Shown here piece after piece: positions 50,452 through 59,387 of a DNA stretch of 64,000 nucleotides. The translations under genes were made by a program, and so were the position numbers. The stretch comes from Planctomycetota bacterium. Its GTDB lineage: Bacteria; Planctomycetota; PLA2; JAEUHO01. Below the pieces are notes generated by a model that worked only from the letters and a program-made list of their open reading frames with translations, was not told the origin of the DNA and searched no databases. Within the stretch, counting starts at the first letter, position 1. Every line of letters starts with the position of its first letter. The stretch spans positions 1 to 64,000 of the forward strand of contig JACKGW010000013.1 of assembly GCA_020631815.1 (NCBI GenBank). The letters are read 5' to 3'.

Positions 50452-51465
50452 CTATCGGGTGCCGGGCTCGCCAGACTTGAGCGAGAGGCCCGCTTTTTGG
50501 GCCAGCGCCTCGAGAGAGGCCGCACGGTCGGCCTCCATCCGCGTCAGGAGGGCCTGCAGATAGGCCGCGCCGTTGACGGCGTTGATCTCGCGGGCCCGCC
50601 CGAGAGCCGCCTCGGCGTCGCTGGACGCACCGGCCGCCTCGAGCCCGATGGCTGCCTCGACGGCCACCCGGGCGTCCCCCGGAGCCACCCGCAGCAGGCG
50701 ACGCCACGTGGCGGCTGCGCCTTCCGGGTCCTGCAGGTCGGCCAAGTCGCGCGCCAGAGCGAACACTACCTCCGCCCCCGTCCAGTCGTGGCCTTCGAAG
50801 AAGACCTCGCTGCTGGCGGGCAGGGGTTCGGCGAGGCCGCCCCAGGCCTTCGCGAGGAGGCCCTTGGCTTGCTCCCGCTGCTCCTGACGCACGGCCACCG
50901 TGGCCCGGGTCTGGGCGCGGAAGACTCCCACCAAGGGGATCGTGTCGAGGTCCGACGGCGGATCCCTGAGGGCACCCAGGGCCTCGTCGTTGCGCTTGGC
51001 GCGGAGCAGCATCCGCGCGTGCTCGAGCTGGGCCAGCTCGCGGCCGACCCCGGGCGACTCCGCATTGACGGCCTCCGCGCCCGCGGCAATGGCCTCGTCG
51101 AGGCGCCCCGCCGAGGCCAGGGCCAGCGCGCGCATGCGGTGATGCAGGCCGCGCAAGTCGTCGGGGAGGCCCGCGAGCGGGTAGTCCTCTTCGAGAGCGC
51201 GCAAGACCACCGTGCCCGACGGGTCCTGCTGGAGCGGGATGGAGAGGTTCTCCATCTTCTTCTGCAGGGCCAGATGCTCGTCGGCTTCGTTGACGGCGCG
51301 CCGGTCCATCCAGGCCATCACCAGGGCCACGAGCAAGACGAGCCCAAGACCGTAGAGCAGGCTGCGCGAGAGGACGGGGTGGCGCAGACGCCACGGCAGC
51401 GCCGCGGCCGCCGGCGCCTTCGCGCCCGCCTGCGCCTGCTCCACCCGCGGCCGCTGCCCGTCCAC
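50452..51465 (-). CDS. Membrane-anchored TPR-like protein
   Basis: A 337-residue protein starting at GTG. One transmembrane helix (about 35-52, SLLYGLGLVLLVALVMAWM) is followed by a helical domain of TPR-like repeats (DEAIAAGAEAVNAESPGVG, NDEALGALRDPPSDLDTIPL, DPEGAAATWRRLLRVAPGDARVAVEAAIGLEAAG). Such proteins commonly act as scaffolds in pilus or secretion assembly. Its position between pilC and the pilins suggests that role, which is inferred. Confidence 0.75.
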   Translation of the reverse strand: MDGQRPRVEQAQAGAKAPAAAALPWRLRHPVLSRSLLYGLGLVLLVALVMAWMDRRAVNEADEHLALQKKMENLSIPLQQDPSGTVVLRALEEDYPLAGLPDDLRGLHHRMRALALASAGRLDEAIAAGAEAVNAESPGVGRELAQLEHARMLLRAKRNDEALGALRDPPSDLDTIPLVGVFRAQTRATVAVRQEQREQAKGLLAKAWGGLAEPLPASSEVFFEGHDWTGAEVVFALARDLADLQDPEGAAATWRRLLRVAPGDARVAVEAAIGLEAAGASSDAEAALGRAREINAVNGAAYLQALLTRMEADRAASLEALAQKAGLSLKSGEPGTR

Positions 51466-51536
51466 CGTCCCGTCTCCCTTGCCGGCTCGCTCACGATGCC
51501 CTGGCGGGCGCGACGGCAGCCGCGCCCGCCGGGAGC

Positions 51537-52832
51537 CTACCGCGCTGCCAGCTGCTTCTGGAGCTCGAAGATGGGCAGGAACACCGACAGACAGATCGTG
51601 CCGACCAGCAAGCCCATGATGGCGATCATGATGGGCTCGATCAGGCTCGTCAGCTGCTTCACCGTGGCGTTGACCTGTTCCTCGTAGAACTCCGCGATCT
51701 TGTCGAGGAGCTGCTCGAGCGAGCCGGTCTTCTCACCGATGCCGATCATGCGCGTGACCATCGGCGGGAACACCGGGCTCTGCGCCAAGGGCTCGTTCAG
51801 CGGCTCGCCCTTGCGGACGTTCTCGCGCGCGTTCAGCACCGCATCCGAGATGATCACGTTGCCGCTCGTGTCGGCCACGATCTCGAGCGCCCCAAGGATC
51901 GGCACGCCCGAGCGGAGCATGGTGGCGAAGGTCTTGGAGAAGCGCGCCAAGCCGACCTTCTGGAACAGGTTGCCGAACACCGGCAGGTGCAGCATCAACC
52001 AGTCCCACTGCGTGCGACCGCTCTTCGTGCCCTTGTAGATCTTCAAGAGGATGAAGAGGCCGATCATGCCCACGAAGATCAGCGGGTAGTTGTTCTCGCA
52101 CCACTCCGAGGCACCCAGCACCGCCTTCGTCAGCCCGGGAAGCTCCACGCCAAGACCGACGAAGATCTCCTTGAACTTCGGGATGATGTAGATCATCAGG
52201 AAGAAGGTGATGCCGAAGATCAGCACCAACGACACGACCGGGTAGGTCATGGCGCTCTTGATGTTGCGCTTCAGGCGCTGGGTCGACTCGAGGTACTCCG
52301 CCAGGCGCAACAGGATGTCGTCCAGCTGACCGGAGGCCTCACCGGCCTTGATCATGCTGACGTAGACGTCGGTGAACACGTTGGGGTAGCGATCCAGCGA
52401 GGTGCTGAGGTCTTCGCCGCCACGCACGGACGCCACGACCTCGCCGAGCAGCATGTTGAACTGCCTGCTGGCCGCCTGCTCGCGCAGGATCTCCAAGCAC
52501 TCGAGCAGGGGAATACCCGCGCCCACCATCGTGGCGAGCTGGCGCGTGAAGATGACGACCTCGTCCTTCTTCCGCACACCGGGCTTCATCCCGCCGATGT
52601 GGATCTCCATCGACAGGCCCTTCTTGACCGGCGGGCCCCCCGTGGACGCTGCCGGGGCCGGGCGCGACGGTTTGGTGGCGCGCCCGCCGCTTCCGGACTT
52701 CTCCTCGACGCGCAAGGGCGTGAGGCTGCGTCGACGCAGCTCTTCGACCAGCTCGCCTTGGCTGCTGGCTTCGATCTTGCCCTTGACCGTGCGACCGTCG
52801 GTTCCGACGGCGCTGTACTTGAAGGTCGGCAT
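51537..52832 (-). CDS. pilC: Inner-membrane platform protein PilC/GspF
   Basis: A 431-residue polytopic protein. After an N-terminal beta-type segment (TFKYSAVGTDGRTVKGKIEA) and a linker rich in Pro and Lys, it has the two GspF domains: EVVIFTRQLATMVGAGIPLLECLEIL with RGGEDLSTSLDRYPNVFTDVYVSMIKAGEASGQLDDILLRLAEYL, and the second copy with RFSKTFATMLRSGVPILGALEIV. Three membrane helices are visible, the last being IMIAIMGLLVGTICLSVFLPIFEL. It couples the assembly ATPase to pilin extraction. The gene begins 10 nt after the pilB stop. Confidence 0.96.
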   Translation of the reverse strand: MPTFKYSAVGTDGRTVKGKIEASSQGELVEELRRRSLTPLRVEEKSGSGGRATKPSRPAPAASTGGPPVKKGLSMEIHIGGMKPGVRKKDEVVIFTRQLATMVGAGIPLLECLEILREQAASRQFNMLLGEVVASVRGGEDLSTSLDRYPNVFTDVYVSMIKAGEASGQLDDILLRLAEYLESTQRLKRNIKSAMTYPVVSLVLIFGITFFLMIYIIPKFKEIFVGLGVELPGLTKAVLGASEWCENNYPLIFVGMIGLFILLKIYKGTKSGRTQWDWLMLHLPVFGNLFQKVGLARFSKTFATMLRSGVPILGALEIVADTSGNVIISDAVLNARENVRKGEPLNEPLAQSPVFPPMVTRMIGIGEKTGSLEQLLDKIAEFYEEQVNATVKQLTSLIEPIMIAIMGLLVGTICLSVFLPIFELQKQLAAR

Positions 52833-52842
52833 CGTGCGTCCT

Positions 52843-54561
52843 CTAGTCCATCTCGCCCATGGTCACGCGCAGCACCTCTTCGATGCTGGTCTTGCCACGG
52901 ATCGCGTTGTTCAGGGCCGCCCGGCGCAGCGAGACCATTCCGTTCTCGAGAGCCTGGCGGCGGATGTCCACGGCGCTACGGCCGGCCACGACCATGCGCT
53001 TGATCGACTCGCTCATCGGCAGCGTCTCGAGCAGCGCGAAGCGGCCCGCGTAGCCCTGGCTGCAGCGGCTGCACCCCTTGGGCTGCATCAGCTCGATGCC
53101 CGCGCTGATCTCTTCCTTCGTGAAGCCGACCTGCAACAGGCGGTCTTCGGGGGCCTCGAAGGGCTTCTTGCAGTGCTTGCACAGGCGGCGGATCAGACGC
53201 TGGGCCGAGACCAGTAGCGTGGCCGAAGCGACCATGAACGGATCGACGCCCATGTCCATCATGCGGCTGATTGTGCTGGCCGCGTCGTTCGTGTGCAGCG
53301 TGCTCAGCACCAAGTGACCCGTGAGCGCGGCCTTGATGGCGATGTCGATCGTCTCGCGATCGCGGATCTCACCGAGCATGACCACGTCGGGGTCCTGACG
53401 CAGGATCGAACGCAGGGCCGCGCTGAACGTGAGGCCGCCCTTCGGGTTGACCTGCACCTGGTTGATGCGGTCCATCTGGTACTCGACGGGGTCCTCGACC
53501 GTGACGAAGTTGGCCTCGTCGTCGAAGATCTCCTTCACCGCGCTGTACAGCGTGGTCGTCTTGCCCGACCCCGTGGGACCCGTCACGAGGATCATCCCGT
53601 AGGGGCTCGCGATGGCGTCGCGGAAGTCCTTGAGCGCCTTCTCCTCGAAGCCGAGCGTGTCCAGCGACAGCGCGAGGTTCGACGAGTCGAGGATACGCAT
53701 CACGACCTTCTCGCCGTGCACGGTCGGAAGCGTGCTCACGCGGAAGTCGATCGTGCGGCCCTCGGCGCGCACCTGGAACTTGCCGTCCTGGGGCTTGCGC
53801 CGCTCGGCGATGTCGAGCTGCGACATGATCTTCAAGCGGCTGATGACCGCGTTCTGCATGGTCTTGGGCGGCTCGGGGCCCTCGAGCAGCGCGCCGTCGA
53901 CGCGGTAGCGCACGCGCACGCGCTTCTCGAACGGCTCCACGTGGATGTCGGACGCCTTGGTCTTGACCGCCTGGTAGATGATGTGGTTGACGATCTTGAC
54001 GACCGGTGCTTCTTCGCCCTCGCCCAGCGAGCTGACGTCGACGACTTCCGTCTCCTGCTCGATCTTGGGGATGTCCGTGGAGATCCCGTCCACGTCGGCC
54101 AGGAAGGCCGCCATCTTCTCGGTGTCCGCGCCGCCGTAGAGGCGATCGATGGCCGGACCGATCCGGTGGTCCAAGGACAGCGCCAGACGCAGCTCGCAGC
54201 CGGTCTGGATGCGCAGGTCATCGTGGTGCACCACGTCGAAGGGGTTGCTCACGGCGACGGTCAGCTGGTCACCGATCTTGGAGAGCGGCAGGCAGCGCGT
54301 CTTGCGCGCGAGCTCGGCGCTCACGGCCTCCTTGGCGTCATCGCTGGGCGTCACGCGATCGAGGTCGATCGGCGGCACGTTCAGGCGGTCGGCCAAGATG
54401 CCGAGCAGGTCGCCTTCCTCGATGACCTCCTTGTCCAGGAGGTGCTGCGTGACGGAACGCTCGCCCTTGGAAGCAACCTGCGAGGCTTCGAGGAGCACGT
54501 CGAGGTCGACGGATCCCGTCTCTTCCAGGATGCGAACGATGCGACGACTGAAGCTGACCAT
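52843..54561 (-). CDS. pilB: Type IV pilus assembly / type II secretion ATPase (PilB/GspE)
   Basis: A 572-residue hexameric ATPase. The N-terminal MshEN-type domain is followed by the ATPase with DIHVEPFEKRVRVRYRVDG, Walker A GPTGSGKTTTLYSA, the Asp-box and Walker B (VTVEDPVEYQ, VVMLGEIRDRETI), and the His box GHLVLSTLHTND. A tetracysteine zinc finger (CKHCKK and CSRCSQGYAGR) distinguishes it from PilT. Extension and secretion direction therefore fit. Ribosome-binding sequence GGAGAGAGG precedes the ATG. Confidence 0.97.
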   Translation of the reverse strand: MVSFSRRIVRILEETGSVDLDVLLEASQVASKGERSVTQHLLDKEVIEEGDLLGILADRLNVPPIDLDRVTPSDDAKEAVSAELARKTRCLPLSKIGDQLTVAVSNPFDVVHHDDLRIQTGCELRLALSLDHRIGPAIDRLYGGADTEKMAAFLADVDGISTDIPKIEQETEVVDVSSLGEGEEAPVVKIVNHIIYQAVKTKASDIHVEPFEKRVRVRYRVDGALLEGPEPPKTMQNAVISRLKIMSQLDIAERRKPQDGKFQVRAEGRTIDFRVSTLPTVHGEKVVMRILDSSNLALSLDTLGFEEKALKDFRDAIASPYGMILVTGPTGSGKTTTLYSAVKEIFDDEANFVTVEDPVEYQMDRINQVQVNPKGGLTFSAALRSILRQDPDVVMLGEIRDRETIDIAIKAALTGHLVLSTLHTNDAASTISRMMDMGVDPFMVASATLLVSAQRLIRRLCKHCKKPFEAPEDRLLQVGFTKEEISAGIELMQPKGCSRCSQGYAGRFALLETLPMSESIKRMVVAGRSAVDIRRQALENGMVSLRRAALNNAIRGKTSIEEVLRVTMGEMD

Positions 54562-54586
54562 GGTGGATCCCTCTCTCCGCCTCGAC

Positions 54587-55657
54587 TCACGCCATCTGCA
54601 GCGTGCGCTTGAGGTCCTCGATGTCGCCCGAGTGCTGAAGAGCCTGTTCGAAGGTGATGTGGCGGTCGCGCACCAGCTGGCCGAGGGCCTGGTTCATGGT
54701 CTGCATGCCCAGCTTCCCGCCGGTCTGGATGATGCTGTAGATCTGATGGGCCTTGTCGTCGCGGATCAGGGCGCGAACGGCACTGTTGGCCATCATCACC
54801 TCGAGCGCGAGCACGCGACCGGAGCCGGACGCGGCCGGGATCAGCTGCTGACAGAACACGGCCTGCAGCGTGAAGCTGAGCTGTGTACGGATCTGCTGCT
54901 GCTGATGCGCCGGGAAGACGTCGATCACGCGGTTGATCGACTGCACCGCGTCGCTGGTGTGCAGCGTGCCGAACGTCAAGTGACCGGTCTCGGCGATCGT
55001 CAGGGCCGCCTCGATGGTCTCCGTGTCACGCATCTCACCGACGAGCACGACGTCGGGGTCCTCACGCAGCGCGCTCTTCAGCGCGTGCTTGAAGCCCTTG
55101 GTGTCCGAGCCCACTTCGCGCTGGTTGAACAGACAGCCCTTGTTGCGATGCAGGAACTCGATCGGGTCCTCGATCGTGAGGACGTGATCGGCCCGGGTGT
55201 CGTTGACGAAGTCGAGCATCGCAGCGAGCGTCGTGCTCTTGCCGCTACCGGTGGCGCCGGTCACCAGGACCAGCCCGCGGGGCAGGGCCGAGATCTGCTC
55301 GCAGATCACGCGCGGCAGGCCGAGCTGGTCGAACGGCCGCACCTGCTCGGGGATCATTCGCAGCACCGACCCGACGCTGCCGCGCTGGTAGAAGACGTTC
55401 ACGCGGAAGCGACCCAGGCCCTCGAGGCCGAACGAGAGGTCCAGCTCGTAGTCCTTCTCGAAGCGCGCGATCTGGTCCGACGTCAGGAACGAGTAGATCA
55501 GCGTCTTCGTGGCTTCCGGCCGCATCGGGTCGTGTTCGGTGTCGTACAAATGCCCGTCCACGCGGACCTTGGGGGGCGAGCCCGCCGAGATGTGGAGGTC
55601 TGAGCCGCCCTGGGCCACCAGGATCTGCAGCAGCTCCTCGATCGTCACCGTCGCCAT
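54587..55657 (-). CDS. pilT: Pilus retraction ATPase PilT
   Basis: A 356-residue ATPase without the zinc finger. It has the PilT start VTIEELLQILVAQGGSDLHISAGSPPKVRVDG, Walker A GATGSGKSTTLAAM, the Asp-box LTIEDPIEFLH, Walker B VVLVGEMRDTETI, His box GHLTFGTLHTSDA and a C-terminal AIRR-like region. It disassembles pili and supports twitching and DNA uptake. The ATG at 55657 is preferred because GGAGG lies 8 nt upstream; GTG two codons earlier is possible. PilT's presence implies real retractable pili rather than only a secretion system. Confidence 0.97.
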   Translation of the reverse strand: MATVTIEELLQILVAQGGSDLHISAGSPPKVRVDGHLYDTEHDPMRPEATKTLIYSFLTSDQIARFEKDYELDLSFGLEGLGRFRVNVFYQRGSVGSVLRMIPEQVRPFDQLGLPRVICEQISALPRGLVLVTGATGSGKSTTLAAMLDFVNDTRADHVLTIEDPIEFLHRNKGCLFNQREVGSDTKGFKHALKSALREDPDVVLVGEMRDTETIEAALTIAETGHLTFGTLHTSDAVQSINRVIDVFPAHQQQQIRTQLSFTLQAVFCQQLIPAASGSGRVLALEVMMANSAVRALIRDDKAHQIYSIIQTGGKLGMQTMNQALGQLVRDRHITFEQALQHSGDIEDLKRTLQMA

Positions 55658-55785
55658 GGCCACACCCTCCGACGTGGGTCCGCTTGGGAGGTCCCACGAG
55701 GGACCTGCGGGCCCCTATCGACAGGGCACGTGCAGATGCTTGAACATGGATGTGGGCGCCTGCGCGACACCTACGCGAACGCAAA

Positions 55786-55815
55786 CGGCCCCCGTCCGCG
55801 AAGCGGACGGAGGCC
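55786..55815 (-). terminator. Hairpin upstream of pilT, after the OmpA-like gene
   Basis: CCGTCCGC pairs perfectly with GCGGACGG around a GAA loop (55792-55810), extended by outer GGCC/GGCC pairs. On the minus strand GTTTGCGTT follows. It lies about 50 nt beyond the stop of the OmpA-like lipoprotein gene and so separates it from pilT. Confidence 0.6.
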
Positions 55816-55863
55816 GGAAGGTCGGGCGTGGGCCGATGCCCACCCCGGGATCGAGCGGGTGAC

Positions 55864-56832
55864 CTACAGGGAGATCACGATCTCCACGCGGCGGTTGCGC
55901 GCCTGGTCGCTGCGGCTGCGCTCGGGGGTGACGAGCGGCTCGCTGGAGCCGCGGCCCTGCACGTCGATGCGGCCGACACCGGCGCTGGACAGGTGCGTGG
56001 CCACGGTCTGGGCGCGAGCCACGGACAGCTGCTGGTTGCTGCTCCAGCGGTCCTTCGACTTGACGATGGGCGTGCTGTCGCTGTGGCCGATGACGGCGAC
56101 GCGGGCGTCCGGGAAGCGACGCAGGGCCGCGGCCGTGGCACGGGCGACGGCGTCCGCCTGCGAGGGCGAGCGCAGCTTGTCGTCACCGGACTTGAAGCCG
56201 TCCGTCAGGCGGACGATGACGCGGTCGCCCTGGCGGACGACCTCGGCACCCGAGGCCTGGGTGCGGAGCGTGGTCTCGAGCTCGGCCACGGCGCGGTCGA
56301 CGGGGACGTCGGTCGTGCCGGCGGAGGACCAGCCGCTCGGAAGCGGCGGGGAGTCGATGATCTCGTCCTGCTGACCCACCATCTTCTCGCGGACGCGGTT
56401 CAGCTCGTCCTGGAGCGCGGCCTGCTCGGCCTTCATGCGATCGAGCTCGGCGCGGGACGCCTCCAGCTCGGCGCGGGTGGCGCTGCCAGGAGCCGTCGCG
56501 CCGGGGGCCGCGGCCAGGGGAGCGCTGGTCCAGCCGTCCGTCGGCGCCTGGGGCGCCGGGTAGTCACCGCTGGGGAAGGGGTCGACGTAGGTCGGGGCGC
56601 CGGGCAGGCCGTTGGCGTCGGCGAACGAGCTGCTCGGACCGGCGTAGGCGTCGCCGGGCATGCTCGGGGCGGGCGGGATCATGGCGTAGCCGCTGCTGGC
56701 GGCGCCCGAGTTGGCGGGCGACGTGCGCTTGGCGCGGCGGGAGCTCTGGCAGCCGCCCAGGACGGGCAGGGCCACGAGCGCGACGAGGGCAGAGCAGAGG
56801 ACGCCCTTCCTCGTGATGACGGTCTTCCTCAT
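55864..56832 (-). CDS. OmpA-like peptidoglycan-binding lipoprotein (1)
   Basis: A 322-residue lipoprotein with lipobox LPVLGGCQ at about residues 21-28, a Pro/Ser/Ala linker, a coiled-coil segment (ELEASRAELDRMKAEQAALQDELNRVREKM), and a C-terminal OmpA/MotB domain. The OmpA domain contains FPDARVAVIGHSDSTPIVKSKDRWSSNQQLSVARAQTVATHL and ends RNRRVEIVISL, with the NxxLSxxRAxxV peptidoglycan-binding pattern. It anchors the outer membrane to the wall. It is preceded by GAAGGAG. A paralogue lies next upstream. Confidence 0.92.
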   Translation of the reverse strand: MRKTVITRKGVLCSALVALVALPVLGGCQSSRRAKRTSPANSGAASSGYAMIPPAPSMPGDAYAGPSSSFADANGLPGAPTYVDPFPSGDYPAPQAPTDGWTSAPLAAAPGATAPGSATRAELEASRAELDRMKAEQAALQDELNRVREKMVGQQDEIIDSPPLPSGWSSAGTTDVPVDRAVAELETTLRTQASGAEVVRQGDRVIVRLTDGFKSGDDKLRSPSQADAVARATAAALRRFPDARVAVIGHSDSTPIVKSKDRWSSNQQLSVARAQTVATHLSSAGVGRIDVQGRGSSEPLVTPERSRSDQARNRRVEIVISL

Positions 56833-56950
56833 GGGAGTACTCCTTCGGGCTCGACGGGAGATGGAGGTGCGCTGGGTGGTTTTCGGGAGTCGCCGCGGCG
56901 CACCGTGGGCTCACGCCACGCCGCGGCGTCTGGATGCGCGAAACGCCTGA

Positions 56951-57910
56951 TCAGGCGTTCGGAGCGATGTAGATCTCGACGCGGCGGTTGCGCGACTTCG
57001 AGCTCTTGTCCCCGCCGGAGTCGAGCAGACGCTGCGCGCCGAAGCCCGCCGTGCTGACCTGGCTGCCGGCGAGGCCGGACTGGGTGAGAAGCTCACGCAC
57101 GGTCTCGGCACGGGCCTGGGAGAGGCGCTCGTTGGTGCCCCACTTGGCCTTCGTGCGAACGAGCGGGTCGGCGTCCGTGTGGCCCTCGACGAGGACCTGG
57201 GCGCTCGGGTACTGCTCGTTGATCAGGCGGCCGAGGCCGACGATCGCCTGCACGGCTTCCTTGTTCTCGAACAGCTCTGCCTGGCCCGACTTGAACGCAT
57301 CGGGCAGCACGATCGCGACGCGCTCGCCGTAGCCATCGTTGCGGATCTCGACCGGGAGGCCACGCAGGCCGTAGCGACCCAGGCGGTCCTGCAGGTCGCG
57401 CTGCATGGCCAGAGCCTGCGGGCTGGGGCCCGTGCGCAAGTCGGGGAGCGAGTCCACGACGGGCGGCGTCGGCGGCGTGTTGACCAAGCGGTCGCGCAGG
57501 TCGCGGTTCTGCGACTGGAGGCTGTCGAACTCGGCGCCGAGGTCGGCCACCACCTGACGCGCCTGGGCAAGGTCCGTCTGGAGGCGGACGAGCTCGCTGC
57601 GCATGTTGGCAACGTCCTGCGCGTTCGCATCGGCACCGGCATCCGCCAGCGCCAGCTGGTCACGCAGCTCGCGCTCGCGCGACGCCGTCAGCTCCTGGTT
57701 GCGATGGGCGTCGGCAAGCTGCCCCTCGAGCTGGCCCATGCGGCCGTTCAGGCCGTCGAGCTGGCCGCCGCGATAGCGGGCGACCTGGATGGCCTTCTTG
57801 TGGGACTTGCTGATCGAGCACGCGGGCAAGGCCACGACGGCGATGCCCATCACCGCCAGGGCCACGAGCCGCGAAATCGAAAGGCCCCGGATCGCTTGGC
57901 ATTCGCGCAT
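56951..57910 (-). CDS. OmpA-like peptidoglycan-binding lipoprotein (2)
   Basis: A 319-residue lipoprotein with lipobox VVALPACS, a long coiled coil (about 45-130, rich in Glu, Leu, Gln, Arg), a Pro-rich hinge and a C-terminal OmpA domain. Features include AQVLVEGHTDADPLVRTKAKWGTNERLSQARAETVRELL and a closing RNRRVEIYIAPNA. It shares overall plan with the neighbour at 55864-56832, so the pair looks like a tandem duplication with diverged linkers. GGAGG lies close before the ATG. Confidence 0.92.
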   Translation of the reverse strand: MRECQAIRGLSISRLVALAVMGIAVVALPACSISKSHKKAIQVARYRGGQLDGLNGRMGQLEGQLADAHRNQELTASRERELRDQLALADAGADANAQDVANMRSELVRLQTDLAQARQVVADLGAEFDSLQSQNRDLRDRLVNTPPTPPVVDSLPDLRTGPSPQALAMQRDLQDRLGRYGLRGLPVEIRNDGYGERVAIVLPDAFKSGQAELFENKEAVQAIVGLGRLINEQYPSAQVLVEGHTDADPLVRTKAKWGTNERLSQARAETVRELLTQSGLAGSQVSTAGFGAQRLLDSGGDKSSKSRNRRVEIYIAPNA

Positions 57911-58192
57911 GACATTCCTCCTTCAACCGGGTGGGAGCTGCACCGGCGAGGTGCCGCGGCCCGGCAGGGCGCTCTTCAAACCGGACAGCGACGTCGGACC
58001 CGGAGCGAGGAGGTGTCTCGCCGATCACGCCGACGAGTCGGCACGGCGACCTCTTCGCACGTCCTGATGGAGCCGGGGGTCGCGGCGAGATCGCGTGAGC
58101 GAGCCTCTCACGCGCCTGCTGCAAGCCCCTCCTCGCCCCGGGCCACAACGCGCTGGGGCGATTCGATCACGGGGTGCCGGTCGGTCAAGCGG
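57911..58192. other. Intergenic gap between the OmpA-like gene and the prepilin peptidase terminator
   Basis: About 280 bp with no gene-like frame. It should contain the promoter for the OmpA-like gene. I see no TATAAT-like hexamer close to the start; the ribosome-binding site GAAGGAGG is the only clear signal. GCGTGAG/CTCACGC pairs at 58097-58112 form a small hairpin. Confidence 0.35.
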
Positions 58193-58236
58193 AAAAAACA
58201 CAAGATCTGGGGGCTGTTGGGCGGTTCCCCCACCAG
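58193..58236 (-). terminator. Terminator of the prepilin peptidase gene
   Basis: On the minus strand, just after the stop at 58241, CTGG-T-GGGGG pairs with CCCCCAG across a short GC-containing loop and is followed a few bases later by a run of six T (58193-58198). Confidence 0.65.
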
Positions 58237-58240
58237 ACCT

Positions 58241-59380
58241 TCACCCCCCCCGTCGGACGAAGGAGGGGTACGCCTCGACGATCAACCACCAGATCCACGC
58301 CGGTGCGAGCAGGCACGCCGCACCGCCGAGCGCGAGGAACGGTCCGAAGGGCACGTAGCGGCTCGAGTTGCGGAACAACCACAGGTGTTCGTCCTCGGCT
58401 TCCGTCAGCTGCTCGAGGCGCAGGCGCCAGCGCGACGCCCCACCGTGGGGCTCGCTTGCCACCACCACGCCCGGTCGGTCGATGGTGACGTCGTCGTCTT
58501 CCAGCACCCGCATCGCATCGAGAACGAGATGCACGCGGACGGGCGTCTCCTGGGGAAGCGCCGGGCCCCCATCGAGCACGAGCAGGCCGTCCTTGACGCG
58601 GACGCTCGAGACCTCGTGGACGACGTCGCCCGCCTCGACGCGGACCCGGGCCGGCAGGGCACGGAGCTTGGCAAGGACCACGATGAAGAGCCCGATCACA
58701 CTGCCCACGACGCAGCCGACGACGAGGGCGACGAGCACGTACACGGGTCCGACCAAGGCCCCGATCCAGGCCAGGAGCTTCACGTCGCCCAGGCCCATGG
58801 CCTCGCGCTTCTTGAGCGCCGAGGCGATCCAGCGGATGGCCAGGAGGACGCCGGCTCCGACGGCCGCGCCGGCGAGCGCCACGAGCCAGGCATCCAGCGC
58901 GGGGCTGACGCCGGCCAGCATGGGCTTGGGCCGGTCGGGCAAGGCCATCCAGGGGGCCGCGGCCAGGGCCGCCACCAAGCCCGGCTTGGAGATCTTGTCC
59001 GGGATGATCTTGTGGTCGGCGTCGATGAACGTGACGGCGACGAGCGCGGCCAGATGGATGGCCACGAGCAGGGCCGTGACCGGGTGGTCTTGCCAGGCCA
59101 GCCAGGCGGCCAGGAACAGGGCGCCGGTCAGCAGCTCCACGAAGGGGTAGCGGAAGGGGATCCGGATGCCGCACCCCGCGCAGCGGCCGCGGAGCAGCAG
59201 CCACGAGAGCACGGGCACGTTCTGGAACCAGCGAATGGACTTCCCGCATCCCGGGCAGCGCGAGGGCGGGTGCGAGAGGCTCTCGCCGCGCGGCAGCCGC
59301 CAGATGACGACGTTCAGGAACGAGCCGACGACGAGCCCGACGAGGGCGGCGAGGACGGGATAGAAGGCCGGAGGCGGCAT
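58241..59380 (-). CDS. pilD: Prepilin peptidase/N-methyltransferase with an inserted domain
   Basis: A 379-residue inner-membrane aspartic peptidase. The N-terminal methyltransferase part has CPGCGKSIRWFQNVPVLSWLLLRGRCAGCG, the Cys pairs of the family. The two catalytic Asp are in TFIDADHKIIPD and MGLGDVKLLAWIGA. After this a soluble segment of about 90 residues (RALPARVRVEAGDVVHEVSSVR to WRLRLEQLTEAEDEHLW) interrupts the usual C-terminal helices before VPFGPFLALGGAACLL. GAGGGAGG precedes the ATG. It processes the pilins encoded nearby. The insertion is unusual. Confidence 0.93.
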   Translation of the reverse strand: MPPPAFYPVLAALVGLVVGSFLNVVIWRLPRGESLSHPPSRCPGCGKSIRWFQNVPVLSWLLLRGRCAGCGIRIPFRYPFVELLTGALFLAAWLAWQDHPVTALLVAIHLAALVAVTFIDADHKIIPDKISKPGLVAALAAAPWMALPDRPKPMLAGVSPALDAWLVALAGAAVGAGVLLAIRWIASALKKREAMGLGDVKLLAWIGALVGPVYVLVALVVGCVVGSVIGLFIVVLAKLRALPARVRVEAGDVVHEVSSVRVKDGLLVLDGGPALPQETPVRVHLVLDAMRVLEDDDVTIDRPGVVVASEPHGGASRWRLRLEQLTEAEDEHLWLFRNSSRYVPFGPFLALGGAACLLAPAWIWWLIVEAYPSFVRRGG

Positions 59381-59387
59381 GCCTCCC

